A model generated the notes under the pieces. The model saw nothing but the letters and a program-made list of their open reading frames with translations, searched no databases and was not told the DNA's origin. From Corynebacterium xerosis NBRC 16721 = ATCC 373 (GTDB taxonomy: Bacteria > Actinomycetota > Actinomycetes > Mycobacteriales > Mycobacteriaceae), in the NCBI RefSeq assembly GCF_001552415.1, contig NZ_BCRD01000003.1, positions 62,001-126,000 of the forward strand: DNA of 64,000 nucleotides. Direction: 5' to 3'. How positions within the stretch are numbered: the stretch's first letter is position 1; each line of letters begins with the position of its first letter. Positions 7,411 to 16,251 of this stretch are shown here, in pieces. The position numbers and the translations under genes were made by a program.

Positions 7411-9831
7411 ATGAGCGAAATCCGGCGGGAGCACCTGCTGCGCGGCGTGATCCAGGGCGTGGGGTTCCGCCCGCACGTCGCCGCCGTCGCCGCCCGGCAT
7501 CGCGTCTCCGGGTTCTGCGGCAACGACGACCGCGAGGTGTTCATCGAGGTCCAGGGCGTGCCGGCGGAGGTCGACGCCTTCATCACGCAGGTGCTTGGCG
7601 ACGCCCCGCCGCTCGCGCGGATCCTCGGCCACGAGGTGCGCGAGCTGCCCGTGCGCGGCGGCCGCGCCGACGATTCCGACGCCGATGCCGCACCCGCCTT
7701 CGAAATCCTGGAATCCCGCCGTGCCGAGGGTGCGCCGACGTTGCTGCCGCCGGATGTCGCCACCTGCCCCGACTGCCTCGCGGAGATGCGGGATCCGGGC
7801 AACCGGCGCTTCGGCCACCCGTTCATCACGTGCGTCAATTGCGGGCCGCGCCTGACCATCATCGAGGACGTCCCCTACGACCGCCCGAACACCACGATGC
7901 GCGAGTTCCCCCTGTGCCCGGCATGCGCCGCCGAGTACTCCGACCCGGGCGACCGCCGCCATCACGCCCAGCCGATCAGCTGCTTCGACTGCGGCCCGCG
8001 GCTGTGGCTCGAAGAACCCGGCGCTCCCACTCCCGAACCCGACCGCTCCCCCGAATTCATGGCGGCCACCATCGCGCGCGCCCGCGAGCTTCTCGACGAC
8101 GGCGCGATCCTCGCGGTGAAGGGCATCGGCGGCTTCCACCTCATGTGCGACGCGGCCAACGAGCACGCCGTCGCCGAGCTGCGCCGCCGCAAGCACCGCC
8201 CCGCCAAGCCCTTCGCGGTGATGGCCCCCGACGCCGGGGCCGCCCAACGCCTCGCCGAGTTCGGGGACACCGAGCTGGCGCTGCTCACCTCGCCGGCGCA
8301 CCCGATCGTGATTGCGCCTCTGCGCCCCGACGCCACCGGCTCCGCGCCGGAACTCGCCCCGTCGGTCGCGCCCGGCCTCGGCGACGTCGGGGTGATGTTG
8401 CCGTATTCGCCGCTGCACGAGCTTCTCGTCGACAAGCCGCTCGTGGCCACGTCCGGCAACCCGCCGGGCGAGGCGCTGTGCCACGACAACGCGTCGGCGC
8501 GGGAGCGGCTCGCGCACATCGCGGACGCGTTTCTGCTGCATGATCGCGGCATTCACGTGCCCGTGGAGGATTCGGTGTTCCTCGGCGCGCGTCCGGTCCG
8601 GCGGTCGCGCGGCTTCGCGCCCTTGCCGCTTCCCCTGCCGTCCCCGCGTGACGACGGCCCCTCGCCCCGGCACATCCTCGCCGTCGGAGGTGAACTGAAG
8701 AACACGTTCGCCGTCGTCGATGGCGGGGACGACGGAGACGCGGGCATGGCCCACGTGTCGCCGCACATCGGGGACATGCGGTCGGCGGTGACGCAGGCGA
8801 CGTTCGGCGAGTCGGTCGAGCGGATGCTGGCGATGCGGCGGGTCGCGCCGGACCTCGTCGTCCACGACCTGCACCCCGACTACGCGACGACCGCGTGGGC
8901 GGAGCGGTACTGGGATGAGCGCGGGATCCAGCTGCTCGGCGTCCAACACCATTACGCGCACGCGCTGGCGCTGCTCGCCGAGCATGGGATCGCGGAGGGG
9001 CCGGCGGTGATCGCGGCGCTCGACGGCACCGGTTACGGCACCGACGGGACGATCTGGGGCGGCGAGATTCTGACCGTGGGCTGCGACGACGGCGACGAGG
9101 ACGGGAGCCGGGGCGACCTTTGGAGTTGGTCGCGGACGTGGCATGTGCCCGCCTTCGCCTTCGCCGGCGGTGATCGGTCGGTGGAGAGGCCGTGGCGGAC
9201 GGCGGTGTGCATCGCCCGGTCGTGGGGGCTCGATGTGCCGCTCGACGCCGTAGTCCCCGCCGAAGCCACCACCGAGCGGGCGCTGCTCGAATCGCAGCTG
9301 GCCGCCGGCGTCGGCGTGGTGAAGTCCACGTCGCTCGGCCGCATCTTCGACACCGCCGCCGTCATCGCCGGATGCGGCGCGAAATGGGACGACGGCGCGG
9401 TGAGCTACGAGGCGCAGGCCGCCATGGAGTTCGAGCACCTGGCGCAGACGGCGCTGGATGAGATGGACGCGAAAAGCGATTTTGCCGCCTCTCCCACCGT
9501 CCCCACCTCCACCGCCACGACGATCCCCGAGTTGTTCCAGGAGCTGGCCCATCCCGAGTACTCATCCTCCGTCCGCGCCCTGCGATTCCACGTCGGCCTG
9601 GCGCGGATCATCGGCGAACGGATGGCGCTGGCGGCCGAGACCGCGGACACGGCGATCGTCGGAGTCACCGGCGGGTGCGCCCTAAACCGCATCCTCATGT
9701 CCGCGCTGCGCGACGACCTCGCCGCCCGTGGACTGACGTTGCTGGAACACCGCGTTGTCCCCGCCAATGATGGCGGTCTGGCCGTGGGCCAGGCGATGGC
9801 GGGACTGCGTGCGGGGCGGGAAACGTCGTAA
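7411..9831 (+). CDS. hypF: carbamoyltransferase HypF
   Basis: 806-residue multidomain enzyme that makes the thiocarboxamide on HypE from carbamoyl phosphate and ATP, the source of the cyanide ligands of [NiFe]-hydrogenases. Order: acylphosphatase domain (RGVIQGVGFRPHV, residues ~11-23), two zinc fingers (CPDC...CVNC and CPAC...CFDC), YrdC-like domain (VKGIGGFHLMCDA), and Kae1-like domain with the metal site HHYAHALALLAEHG and a GVTGGCALNRI segment near the end. The stop codon TAA lies inside a copy of the GTCGTAAAGC repeat. Convergent with hypE. Confidence 0.97.
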   Translation: MSEIRREHLLRGVIQGVGFRPHVAAVAARHRVSGFCGNDDREVFIEVQGVPAEVDAFITQVLGDAPPLARILGHEVRELPVRGGRADDSDADAAPAFEILESRRAEGAPTLLPPDVATCPDCLAEMRDPGNRRFGHPFITCVNCGPRLTIIEDVPYDRPNTTMREFPLCPACAAEYSDPGDRRHHAQPISCFDCGPRLWLEEPGAPTPEPDRSPEFMAATIARARELLDDGAILAVKGIGGFHLMCDAANEHAVAELRRRKHRPAKPFAVMAPDAGAAQRLAEFGDTELALLTSPAHPIVIAPLRPDATGSAPELAPSVAPGLGDVGVMLPYSPLHELLVDKPLVATSGNPPGEALCHDNASARERLAHIADAFLLHDRGIHVPVEDSVFLGARPVRRSRGFAPLPLPLPSPRDDGPSPRHILAVGGELKNTFAVVDGGDDGDAGMAHVSPHIGDMRSAVTQATFGESVERMLAMRRVAPDLVVHDLHPDYATTAWAERYWDERGIQLLGVQHHYAHALALLAEHGIAEGPAVIAALDGTGYGTDGTIWGGEILTVGCDDGDEDGSRGDLWSWSRTWHVPAFAFAGGDRSVERPWRTAVCIARSWGLDVPLDAVVPAEATTERALLESQLAAGVGVVKSTSLGRIFDTAAVIAGCGAKWDDGAVSYEAQAAMEFEHLAQTALDEMDAKSDFAASPTVPTSTATTIPELFQELAHPEYSSSVRALRFHVGLARIIGERMALAAETADTAIVGVTGGCALNRILMSALRDDLAARGLTLLEHRVVPANDGGLAVGQAMAGLRAGRETS

Positions 9832-9858
9832 AGCGGGCCCGGCCCGGAGAAAGCCGAG

Positions 9859-10980
9859 CTAGCAGATGCGCGGCAGCGGATCGCCGACCAACATGTCCAC
9901 CATGCGCGTGCCGCCGAAGCCGGTGACCAGCACGACGGAGGCGGCGGGCTCGGCGACGACGCGGCCGATGACGCGGGCCTCCGGCGCACCGGCGTCGTGG
10001 AGCGCGGCGACGGCGGCCTCGGCGGAGCCTTCCGGCACGACGGCGGTGAACGTGCCCTCGTTGGCCACGTACAACGGGTCGATGCCGAGCATGTCGCAGG
10101 CGGCGCGGGTCATGTTGCGCACCGCGATGGCGCCGTCGTCGAGCGCGATGCCCTTGCCGGAGCCGCGGGCCAGCTCGTTCATGACCGTGGCCAACCCGCC
10201 GCGCGTGGCGTCGCGCAGGAAACGGACGTCGGGCACCGCGGCGAACAGCGCCTCCACCAGTCCGTTGACGGCGCGGGTGTCGGACTGGATGGGGGCCTCG
10301 ATGGCCAGGTCGCCGCGGGCCATCATCACCGCCATGCCGTGATCGGCGATGGGGCCGGACACGATGATCCGGTCGCCCTCCGCGATCTCCCCGTACCCGG
10401 TGCGGCGGCCGGTGGGCACGACGCCGACGCCGGCGGTGGTGATGTACAACTTGTCGCACGCCCCGCGCGGCACCACCTTCGTGTCGCCGGCGACGATGGC
10501 CACGCCCGCGGCCTCCGCCGCCCGCGCCATCGACTCGACGATGCGGCGCAGCACGTCGATGGGCAGGCCCTCCTCGAGCACGAACGCCGCGGTGATCGCC
10601 TTCGGCACCGCGCCGGCCACCGCGAGGTCGTTGACCGTGCCGTTGACCGCGAGCTCGCCGATGTCGCCGCCCGGGAACTCGATGGGGTTGACCACGTAGG
10701 AGTCGGTGGACATGGCGAGCGAACCGGCGGCGTCTGCACCCGCGCCTTCCCCCAGAATCCCGGCCAGCGGAAGCACGGCCGAGTCCCCGCCGTCGGGCAG
10801 GACGTCCCCGCCGAAGATCTCCCAGAACACGTTCTCCACCAGCGCCGCCGACGCCTTGCCGCCGGCGCCGTGGGCGAGGGTCACGTGGTCGTCGCGAAGC
10901 CTGTGCTTGCGCGCCCGCACGCGGCCGATGTTGGCGTTGACCCGGTCCTCGTCGTCGTTGAGGCGGTTCTTGGGATCCAC
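9859..10980 (-). CDS. hypE: hydrogenase expression/formation protein HypE
   Basis: 373-residue PurM-family enzyme that dehydrates the thiocarboxamide on its own C-terminal cysteine to thiocyanate. It ends in PRIC, the required terminal cysteine. AHGAGGKASAALV near the N-terminus and GDTKVVPRGACDKLYI are family landmarks. The start is GTG 10980, with AGGAG 5 nt upstream, placed 19 bp after the hypD stop. Together with hypC and hypD it forms a minus-strand maturation operon that meets hypF head-on. Confidence 0.96.
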   Translation of the reverse strand: MDPKNRLNDDEDRVNANIGRVRARKHRLRDDHVTLAHGAGGKASAALVENVFWEIFGGDVLPDGGDSAVLPLAGILGEGAGADAAGSLAMSTDSYVVNPIEFPGGDIGELAVNGTVNDLAVAGAVPKAITAAFVLEEGLPIDVLRRIVESMARAAEAAGVAIVAGDTKVVPRGACDKLYITTAGVGVVPTGRRTGYGEIAEGDRIIVSGPIADHGMAVMMARGDLAIEAPIQSDTRAVNGLVEALFAAVPDVRFLRDATRGGLATVMNELARGSGKGIALDDGAIAVRNMTRAACDMLGIDPLYVANEGTFTAVVPEGSAEAAVAALHDAGAPEARVIGRVVAEPAASVVLVTGFGGTRMVDMLVGDPLPRIC

Positions 10981-10999
10981 TGATTCTCCTGTTTCCGGG

Positions 11000-12151
11000 T
11001 CAATTCGGGCGCGAGCCCAGCTCGACGGTGACCTTCCGGTCGATGCGGCCGAAGTTGTAGTACGCCGCGCAGGCGCCCTCCGGCGAAACCATGCACGTGC
11101 CGATCGGCGTATCCGGCGTGCACGCCGTGCCGAACACCCGGCACTCCCACGGCTTGATCCGCCCGGTGAGCACCGAGCCGCACTCGCAGGCCACGGGGTC
11201 GGGGATCAGCGCGCCGGGGACGGTGAAGCGTTTCTCCGCATCCCACCGCGCATACTCCTCGGCGATGCCCAGCCCGGAGTCGTCGAGCCAGCCCAGCCCG
11301 CGCCATTCGAAGCGGTCGCGGACGGTGAACACGCGATCCAGCAGCGCCTCGGCCGCCGGGTTGCCCTCGGGCCGCACCACGCGCGCGTACTGGTTGCCCA
11401 CCGCCGCTTTGCCGGCGGCGACGTCGCCGGAGACGAACTGATCCACCAACATCGCCACGGCCTGCAGGATGTCCAACGGCTCGAAGCCGGCGACCACGCA
11501 CGGCATGCCGAACTCGCCCGGCAGGAAATCGAACGCCTTCGTGCCCACCACCGTGGCCACGTGGCCGGGGCCGATGAACCCGTCGACCTCGGTCTCCCCG
11601 CCGTCGACGATCGCCCGCAGCGGGGGCTCGATGGTCACGTGGTTGGAGAACACCGAGAAGTTCGGGATTGCTTTGCGACGGGCCGCCTCCAACGTCACCG
11701 CCGTGGACGGCGCGGTGGTCTCGAACCCCACGGCGAAGAATACGACGTGCTTGTCCGGGTTCTCCTCCGCCAACTTCAGCGCGTCCAACGGCGAATACAG
11801 GAAACGCACGTCGGCGCCCTTCGCGCGGGCGTCGAGAAGCGAACCCTCCGAACCGGGCACGCGCATCATGTCGCCGAAGGTGGTGAGGATGACGTCATCC
11901 TGCGCCGCCAGCCACAGCGCATCGTCGACGCGGCCCATGGGGATCACGCACACCGGGCAACCGGGGCCGTGGACCAGCTCGATGTTCTCGGGCAGCAGGT
12001 TCTCCAGCCCGTAGCGGTAGATGGTGTGGGTGTGGCCGCCACAGACCTCCATCAGGGCGATGGGCCCGTCCAGCTTGGCGGCGTTGGCCTCGATGGCCCG
12101 CAGCAGCTTTTTCGCGGCGGCCGGGTCCCGGAATTCGTCGACGTACTTCAT
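11000..12151 (-). CDS. hypD: hydrogenase formation protein HypD
   Basis: 383-residue [4Fe-4S] protein on which, with HypC, the Fe(CN)2CO group is assembled. Conserved cysteine motifs are visible: MEVCGGHTHT, GPGCPVCVIP, and a C-terminal cluster set beginning VACECGSVLTG and ending GTCMVSPEGACAAYYNFG. Length is normal. It lies between hypC (13-bp gap) and hypE and is transcribed with them. Confidence 0.97.
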   Translation of the reverse strand: MKYVDEFRDPAAAKKLLRAIEANAAKLDGPIALMEVCGGHTHTIYRYGLENLLPENIELVHGPGCPVCVIPMGRVDDALWLAAQDDVILTTFGDMMRVPGSEGSLLDARAKGADVRFLYSPLDALKLAEENPDKHVVFFAVGFETTAPSTAVTLEAARRKAIPNFSVFSNHVTIEPPLRAIVDGGETEVDGFIGPGHVATVVGTKAFDFLPGEFGMPCVVAGFEPLDILQAVAMLVDQFVSGDVAAGKAAVGNQYARVVRPEGNPAAEALLDRVFTVRDRFEWRGLGWLDDSGLGIAEEYARWDAEKRFTVPGALIPDPVACECGSVLTGRIKPWECRVFGTACTPDTPIGTCMVSPEGACAAYYNFGRIDRKVTVELGSRPN

Positions 12152-12164
12152 GGCGTTGCCCCGT

Positions 12165-12434
12165 TCATTCGATCCGGCTGGTGGTGAAGGAATCGACTTC
12201 GTCGGAAAGCACGTCCCCGCCGAGCCGCTCGATTTGCGTCAGCGTCAGCGCCGCCTCTTCCTCGTCGATCTTGCTCAGGGCGAAACCGACGTGAACCAGC
12301 ACCCAATCACCGACCGCCAGCGCTTCGTCGAGAAGCAAATCGGTGGCGATCATCCGCTCGACGCCGCTGATGGCGACTTTCGCGCGGGACGGGTCGGGGA
12401 TGTCGACGATCTGGGCCGGGATGCCGAGGCACAT
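12165..12434 (-). CDS. hypC: hydrogenase assembly chaperone HypC
   Basis: 89-residue chaperone that carries iron with HypD and delivers the Fe(CN)2CO unit to the large subunit. It starts MCLGIPAQIV; Cys2, exposed after Met removal, is essential in the family. ATG 12434 was chosen for this reason and because GGAG lies 6 nt upstream; an in-frame GTG at 12446 would bury the cysteine. VGDWVLVHVGFALSKID is the typical C-terminal half. First gene of hypC-hypD-hypE. Confidence 0.95.
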   Translation of the reverse strand: MCLGIPAQIVDIPDPSRAKVAISGVERMIATDLLLDEALAVGDWVLVHVGFALSKIDEEEAALTLTQIERLGGDVLSDEVDSFTTSRIE

Positions 12435-12577
12435 GACGTTCTCCACGTTCTGCTGGTGGCGCTGTTCCGCTGGTGGCGCTGCCGGAAACGGACTACTGAT
12501 CCGACCTTACAACTTCGCCCGGATCGGGAGTCGGGCGCACGGCCCTCGCACACCAGCGGTGAACATGGGTAACATGT

Positions 12578-12593
12578 TGTGTCACAGGTCACA
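12578..12593. promoter_or_regulatory. candidate CRP/GlxR-type site
   Basis: TGTGTCACAGGTCACA matches the corynebacterial GlxR consensus TGTGANNTANNTCACA at 10 of 12 defined positions. It lies in the divergent spacer between hypC and the sod gene, about 53 bp before the latter. Inference only. Confidence 0.3.
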
Positions 12594-12645
12594 TCGATTG
12601 CCGGACCGACGTTTACGACGACACCCGACGACACCAGGAGAGACC

Positions 12646-13473
12646 ATGCGACACCGCACCACCCGAATCACCGCAGCGACGCTCGGAGCCGCGACCCTCA
12701 CGCTCGGCCTCGCGGCCTGCGGCGACGGCGGAATCGACCTCGGCGGCGACGCCACCACCGAGACCACCACCGTCACCGAATCCGACGCGGCGGCGGCCGC
12801 CGAGACGAACACGTCCGAGACCAGCACCTCCGCCGCGGCGGGCGACGAGGGCTTCGCCACCGCCGCGCTCCAAACCGCCGACGGCGACGACGCGGGCACG
12901 GTCACCTTCGCCGAGGACGGCGATCGCGTCACCGTCACCGTCGAGGCCCGCGACCTCGAACCCGGATTCCGCGGCTTCCACGTCCACGGCAACGGCGTCT
13001 GCGAACCCGACAGCGACTCCCCCGACGGTTCCAAGACCGGCGACTTCCTTTCCGCCGGCGGGCACTTGACCGGTGACGCCGCGGACGTCGGCCACGGCAA
13101 CCCGGACGGCGGCGCCGGTCACGCCGGCGACATGCCGCCGTTGCTGATCGGCGAGGACGGCAACGCCTCCATGACGTTCACCACCGACCGCCTGACCCGG
13201 GAGCTGCTTCTCGACGACGACGGCTCGGCCGTCATCGTCCACTCCGACCCGGACAACTTCGCCAATGTCCCCGAGCGGTACGCCGAAGACGGCCCGGACG
13301 AGGACACCATGAAGACCGGCGACGCCGGCGACCGCACCCTGTGCGGCGTGGTCGAGGAGTCCGAGGGAGGCGCCGGCTCGACGTCGACCTCGGATGAGTC
13401 GGAGACGTCCGAGACGTCCGCGACTTCCGAGACATCCGCGACCAGCGAGCCGACCTCGGAGGAGGCGAACTAA
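12646..13473 (+). CDS. sodC: Cu/Zn superoxide dismutase, lipoprotein
   Basis: 275-residue secreted superoxide dismutase. The lipobox GLAAC puts the lipidated Cys at residue 25, so the enzyme is tethered outside the membrane. Metal ligands fit the family: H112 and H114 (FHVHGNG), H140, H150 and H159 (zinc loop) and H199 (VIVHSDPDN); C119 and C233 can form the conserved disulfide. A Ser/Thr/Glu-rich tail of about 35 residues follows the domain and a similar linker precedes it. CAGGAG lies 5-6 nt before the ATG. Convergent with purB, with 22 bp between stops. Confidence 0.94.
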   Translation: MRHRTTRITAATLGAATLTLGLAACGDGGIDLGGDATTETTTVTESDAAAAAETNTSETSTSAAAGDEGFATAALQTADGDDAGTVTFAEDGDRVTVTVEARDLEPGFRGFHVHGNGVCEPDSDSPDGSKTGDFLSAGGHLTGDAADVGHGNPDGGAGHAGDMPPLLIGEDGNASMTFTTDRLTRELLLDDDGSAVIVHSDPDNFANVPERYAEDGPDEDTMKTGDAGDRTLCGVVEESEGGAGSTSTSDESETSETSATSETSATSEPTSEEAN

Positions 13474-13495
13474 ACGGCTCGCCGCCGGAGCCCGG

Positions 13496-14926
13496 CTAAA
13501 GGATGTCGCCGGGCTTGTAGCCGGCGGCCTCCGGGTGCTTCGCCACGAGCTCGTCGACGCGAGCGACGACGCGATCGACCTGGGATTCCGCGGCGCCGAT
13601 GAAGGCGTGGCGGTCGGCGAGCGCGTCGCGCAGGCCCTCCTCGTCGAGCGGAATGCGGGAATCGGCGGCGAGGCGCTCGACCAGCGACTGCTCGGCGCCC
13701 TTTTCGCGCATGTCCAGGGCGGAGCCGACGGCATGCTCCTTAATGACCTCGTGGGCCTCCTCGCGGCCGACGCCGGCTCGCACGCACGCCATGAGCACCT
13801 TCGTGGAGGCCAGGAACGGCAGGTAGCGCTCCAGCTCGCGGTCGATCATGGCCGGGAACGCGCCGAACTCGTCGAGGACGGTCAGGAACGTCTCGAACAT
13901 GCCGTCCATGGCGAAGAACGCGTCCGGCAGCGCCACGCGGCGGACCACGGAGCAGGACACGTCGCCCTCGTTCCACTGGTTGCCGGCGAGCTCGGAGAGC
14001 ATGGTCATGTAGCCGCGCAGGATGACCTGGAAGCCGGTGACGCGCTCGCAGGAGCGGGCGTTCATCTTGTGCGGCATCGCCGAAGAACCGACCTGGCCTT
14101 CCTTGAAGCCCTCGGTGACGATCTCGTTGCCCGCCATCAGCCGGATCGTGGTGGCCAGCGACGACGGACCGGCGCCCAGCTCGACCAGCGCGGACAGCGC
14201 GTCGAAATCGAGGGTGCGCGGGTAGACCTGGCCGACCGAGTCGAAGACGCGGGTGAAGCCGAGGCCCTCGGCGATCTCGGTCTCCAGCGAGGCCAGCGCG
14301 GCCTCGTCGCCGTCGAGGAGGTCGAGCATGTCCTGGGCGGTGCCCATCGGACCCTTGATGCCGCGCAGCGGGTAGCGGTCGATGAGGTTCTCCACGCGCT
14401 CGATGCCCAGCAGCATCTCGTCGGCCGCCGAGGCGAAGCGCTTGCCCAGCGTGGTCGCCTGCGCGGCGACGTTGTGGGACCGGCCGGCCATGACCAGCGA
14501 CTGGTACGCGGCGGCCTTCTCCGCGGTGCGGGCGACGACGGCGACGGCCTTGTCGCGCACCGCCTGCAGCGACTGGAGGATCTGCAGCTGCTCAACGTTT
14601 TCCGTCAGGTCGCGGCTGGTCATGCCCTTGTGGATGTGCTCGGTGCCGGCCAGCGCGCAGAACTCCTCGATGCGGGCCTTGACGTCGTGGCGCGTGACAC
14701 GCTCGCGCTCGGCGATCGAATCCAGGTCGACCTGGTCGATGACGGCCTCGTACTTCTCGACGGTGCCCTCCGGCACCTCGATGCCGCGCGCCGCCTGCGC
14801 CTTCAGCACGGCGACCCACAGCCGCCGCTCCAGGATGATCTTGTGCTCGGGGCTCCACAGTTCCGCGAGTTCCGCGGACGCGTAGCGGTTTGCCAGGACG
14901 TTTGCGATCTTCTTCTTGTTGGCCAC
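13496..14926 (-). CDS. purB: adenylosuccinate lyase
   Basis: 476-residue lyase acting twice in purine synthesis (SAICAR to AICAR, adenylosuccinate to AMP). The fumarase/aspartase signature SSAMPHKMN is at 281-289, with TSRDLTEN at 103-110 and the catalytic-histidine region GRSHNVAAQATT near 150. GTG start at 14926. Purine genes purB and purD are both on this strand but separated by the ktr locus and an aminotransferase, so they are not one operon. Length and motifs are complete. Confidence 0.96.
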   Translation of the reverse strand: MANKKKIANVLANRYASAELAELWSPEHKIILERRLWVAVLKAQAARGIEVPEGTVEKYEAVIDQVDLDSIAERERVTRHDVKARIEEFCALAGTEHIHKGMTSRDLTENVEQLQILQSLQAVRDKAVAVVARTAEKAAAYQSLVMAGRSHNVAAQATTLGKRFASAADEMLLGIERVENLIDRYPLRGIKGPMGTAQDMLDLLDGDEAALASLETEIAEGLGFTRVFDSVGQVYPRTLDFDALSALVELGAGPSSLATTIRLMAGNEIVTEGFKEGQVGSSAMPHKMNARSCERVTGFQVILRGYMTMLSELAGNQWNEGDVSCSVVRRVALPDAFFAMDGMFETFLTVLDEFGAFPAMIDRELERYLPFLASTKVLMACVRAGVGREEAHEVIKEHAVGSALDMREKGAEQSLVERLAADSRIPLDEEGLRDALADRHAFIGAAESQVDRVVARVDELVAKHPEAAGYKPGDIL

Positions 14927-14996
14927 GAACCCAAGTATTCCACGTGGCCCGGATCGGGTGGCCCCGGGTTCGGATCACCCGATTCAGTTCACCCGG

Positions 14997-15392
14997 TCAC
15001 CTCCGCGCGGCGAACTCCTCCAGCGCCTCGACGGGCCCGGCGGCGATGACGAGGTCGCCCGCGCGGATCACGTCGTCGGCGAGGGCCCGTCGAAAAGCTT
15101 CGTCCCGCGGACGGATGGCCAGGATCTGCACGGGGGAATCGCCGCGCGCGTTGACCTCGCCTACCCGGTGGTCGAGCACGGACACCGGCGGCGCGATCTT
15201 CGCCACCGCGAAGCCCCGCTCGAATTCCGCGTAGTCCTGGACCCGCCCGCCCATGAGGTGCGCCACGCGCCGGCCCATGTCCGACTCTGGCCGGATGACG
15301 TGGTGGACGCCGATCTGTCCGAGGATCTTCGCGTGCGCCTGATTGTCCGCCTTCGCCCAGATGCTGGGCACGCCCATGTCGACCACGGCGGA
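14997..15392 (-). pseudogene. ktrA: KtrA/TrkA potassium-uptake regulatory subunit, 5'-truncated remnant
   Basis: About 131 residues homologous to the C-terminal 60% of KtrA: the end of the RCK-N domain (VDMGVPSIWAKADNQAHAK, ESDMGRRVAHLMGGRVQDY) followed by the TrkA-C domain (ARGDSPVQILAIRPRDEAF, DLVIAAGPVEAL). The first ~100 residues, including the GxGxxG nucleotide-binding motif, are absent. The upstream sequence is instead the interior of ktrB in another frame. It ends with TGA at 14997-14999. Without the Rossmann half it cannot be a normal gating subunit. Confidence 0.8.
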
Positions 15393-16212
15393 TCGGCGAG
15401 GACCCCAGATGCCCCAGCGCACCGTCCCATTCGCCCAGCGCCACCATCGCCGTGCCGGCGGGCACGAGGATCGCGGTGCCGATGAGCGTGAACCGGGCGG
15501 TCAGACTCCAGCGCCGGCGCGGGCGTCCGTCGAAGCCGGCGCGAAATCGGCGGGCGACCTCGAGCAGCACGGGGAAGCCGATGCCGCCGATCATCAGGGC
15601 GAACGCCAGGGGCAGCAGCACCCACGCGTCGGCGGCGAACCCGATGACGTTGTCGGTGTAGAGGGCGAACCCGGCGTTGTTGAATCCGGAGATCGCGTGG
15701 AAGGCGCCCTCCCACGCCGCGCGACCCCAGCCGTAGCCGTATCCGGCGTGGAAGCGCACGGTCAGCACCAACGCCACCAGCAACTCCACGACCAGCGTGA
15801 ACAGCACCGTCGCCCGTACCACCCACGCGACGTCGCCCAGATCCAGGCCCCGGCCCTCGGCCGTCGCGCCGAGCCTGCGACGCAGCCCCATCCGCCCGCC
15901 GACGAGCAGCGCCATCAGCGACGCCATCGTCATGAAGCCGAGGCCGCCCAGCTGGATCAGCACCATGATGGTCACCTGCCCGGCGGCCGACCAATGAGTC
16001 GCCGTGTCCACGGTGATCAGGCCCGTCAAACAGGTGGCGGAGGTGGCGGTGAACAAGGCGTCGGAAAGCGGGGTGCCCGCCCCCGACGCCGAGGACCAGG
16101 GCGCGGCCAACAGGGCCGTGCCAGCCGCGATGACGCCCAGGAAACCGAGGGCCACCGCCATGGTGGGGCGGAGGTGCCTGCGGCGCCGCCCCACGCTCAA
16201 CGTGATGCTCAC
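15393..16212 (-). pseudogene. ktrB: KtrB/TrkH-type potassium channel subunit, 3'-truncated remnant
   Basis: From GTG 16212 about 270 residues match the first half of KtrB: the first selectivity loop (TATSATCLTGLITVD, residues ~55-69), membrane segments, and the second loop (HAISGFNNAGFALY, ~172-185). Homology stops after EWDGALGHLG near 15403, where the reading frame passes into ktrA sequence in a different frame. The third and fourth pore repeats are gone, so no K+ pore can form. The simplest explanation is one deletion of roughly 0.8-1 kb joining ktrB to ktrA; an assembly collapse is the alternative. Confidence 0.8.
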
Positions 16213-16251
16213 CGCGATGACGTTAGACCCGTCGCGGACGCAAGGGAAGAG

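Noticed and set aside
14989-16212. A single 407-residue fused KtrB-KtrA protein
   Set aside because: The open frame continues past the junction, but in the wrong frame for KtrA; the extra ~135 residues are out-of-frame sequence.
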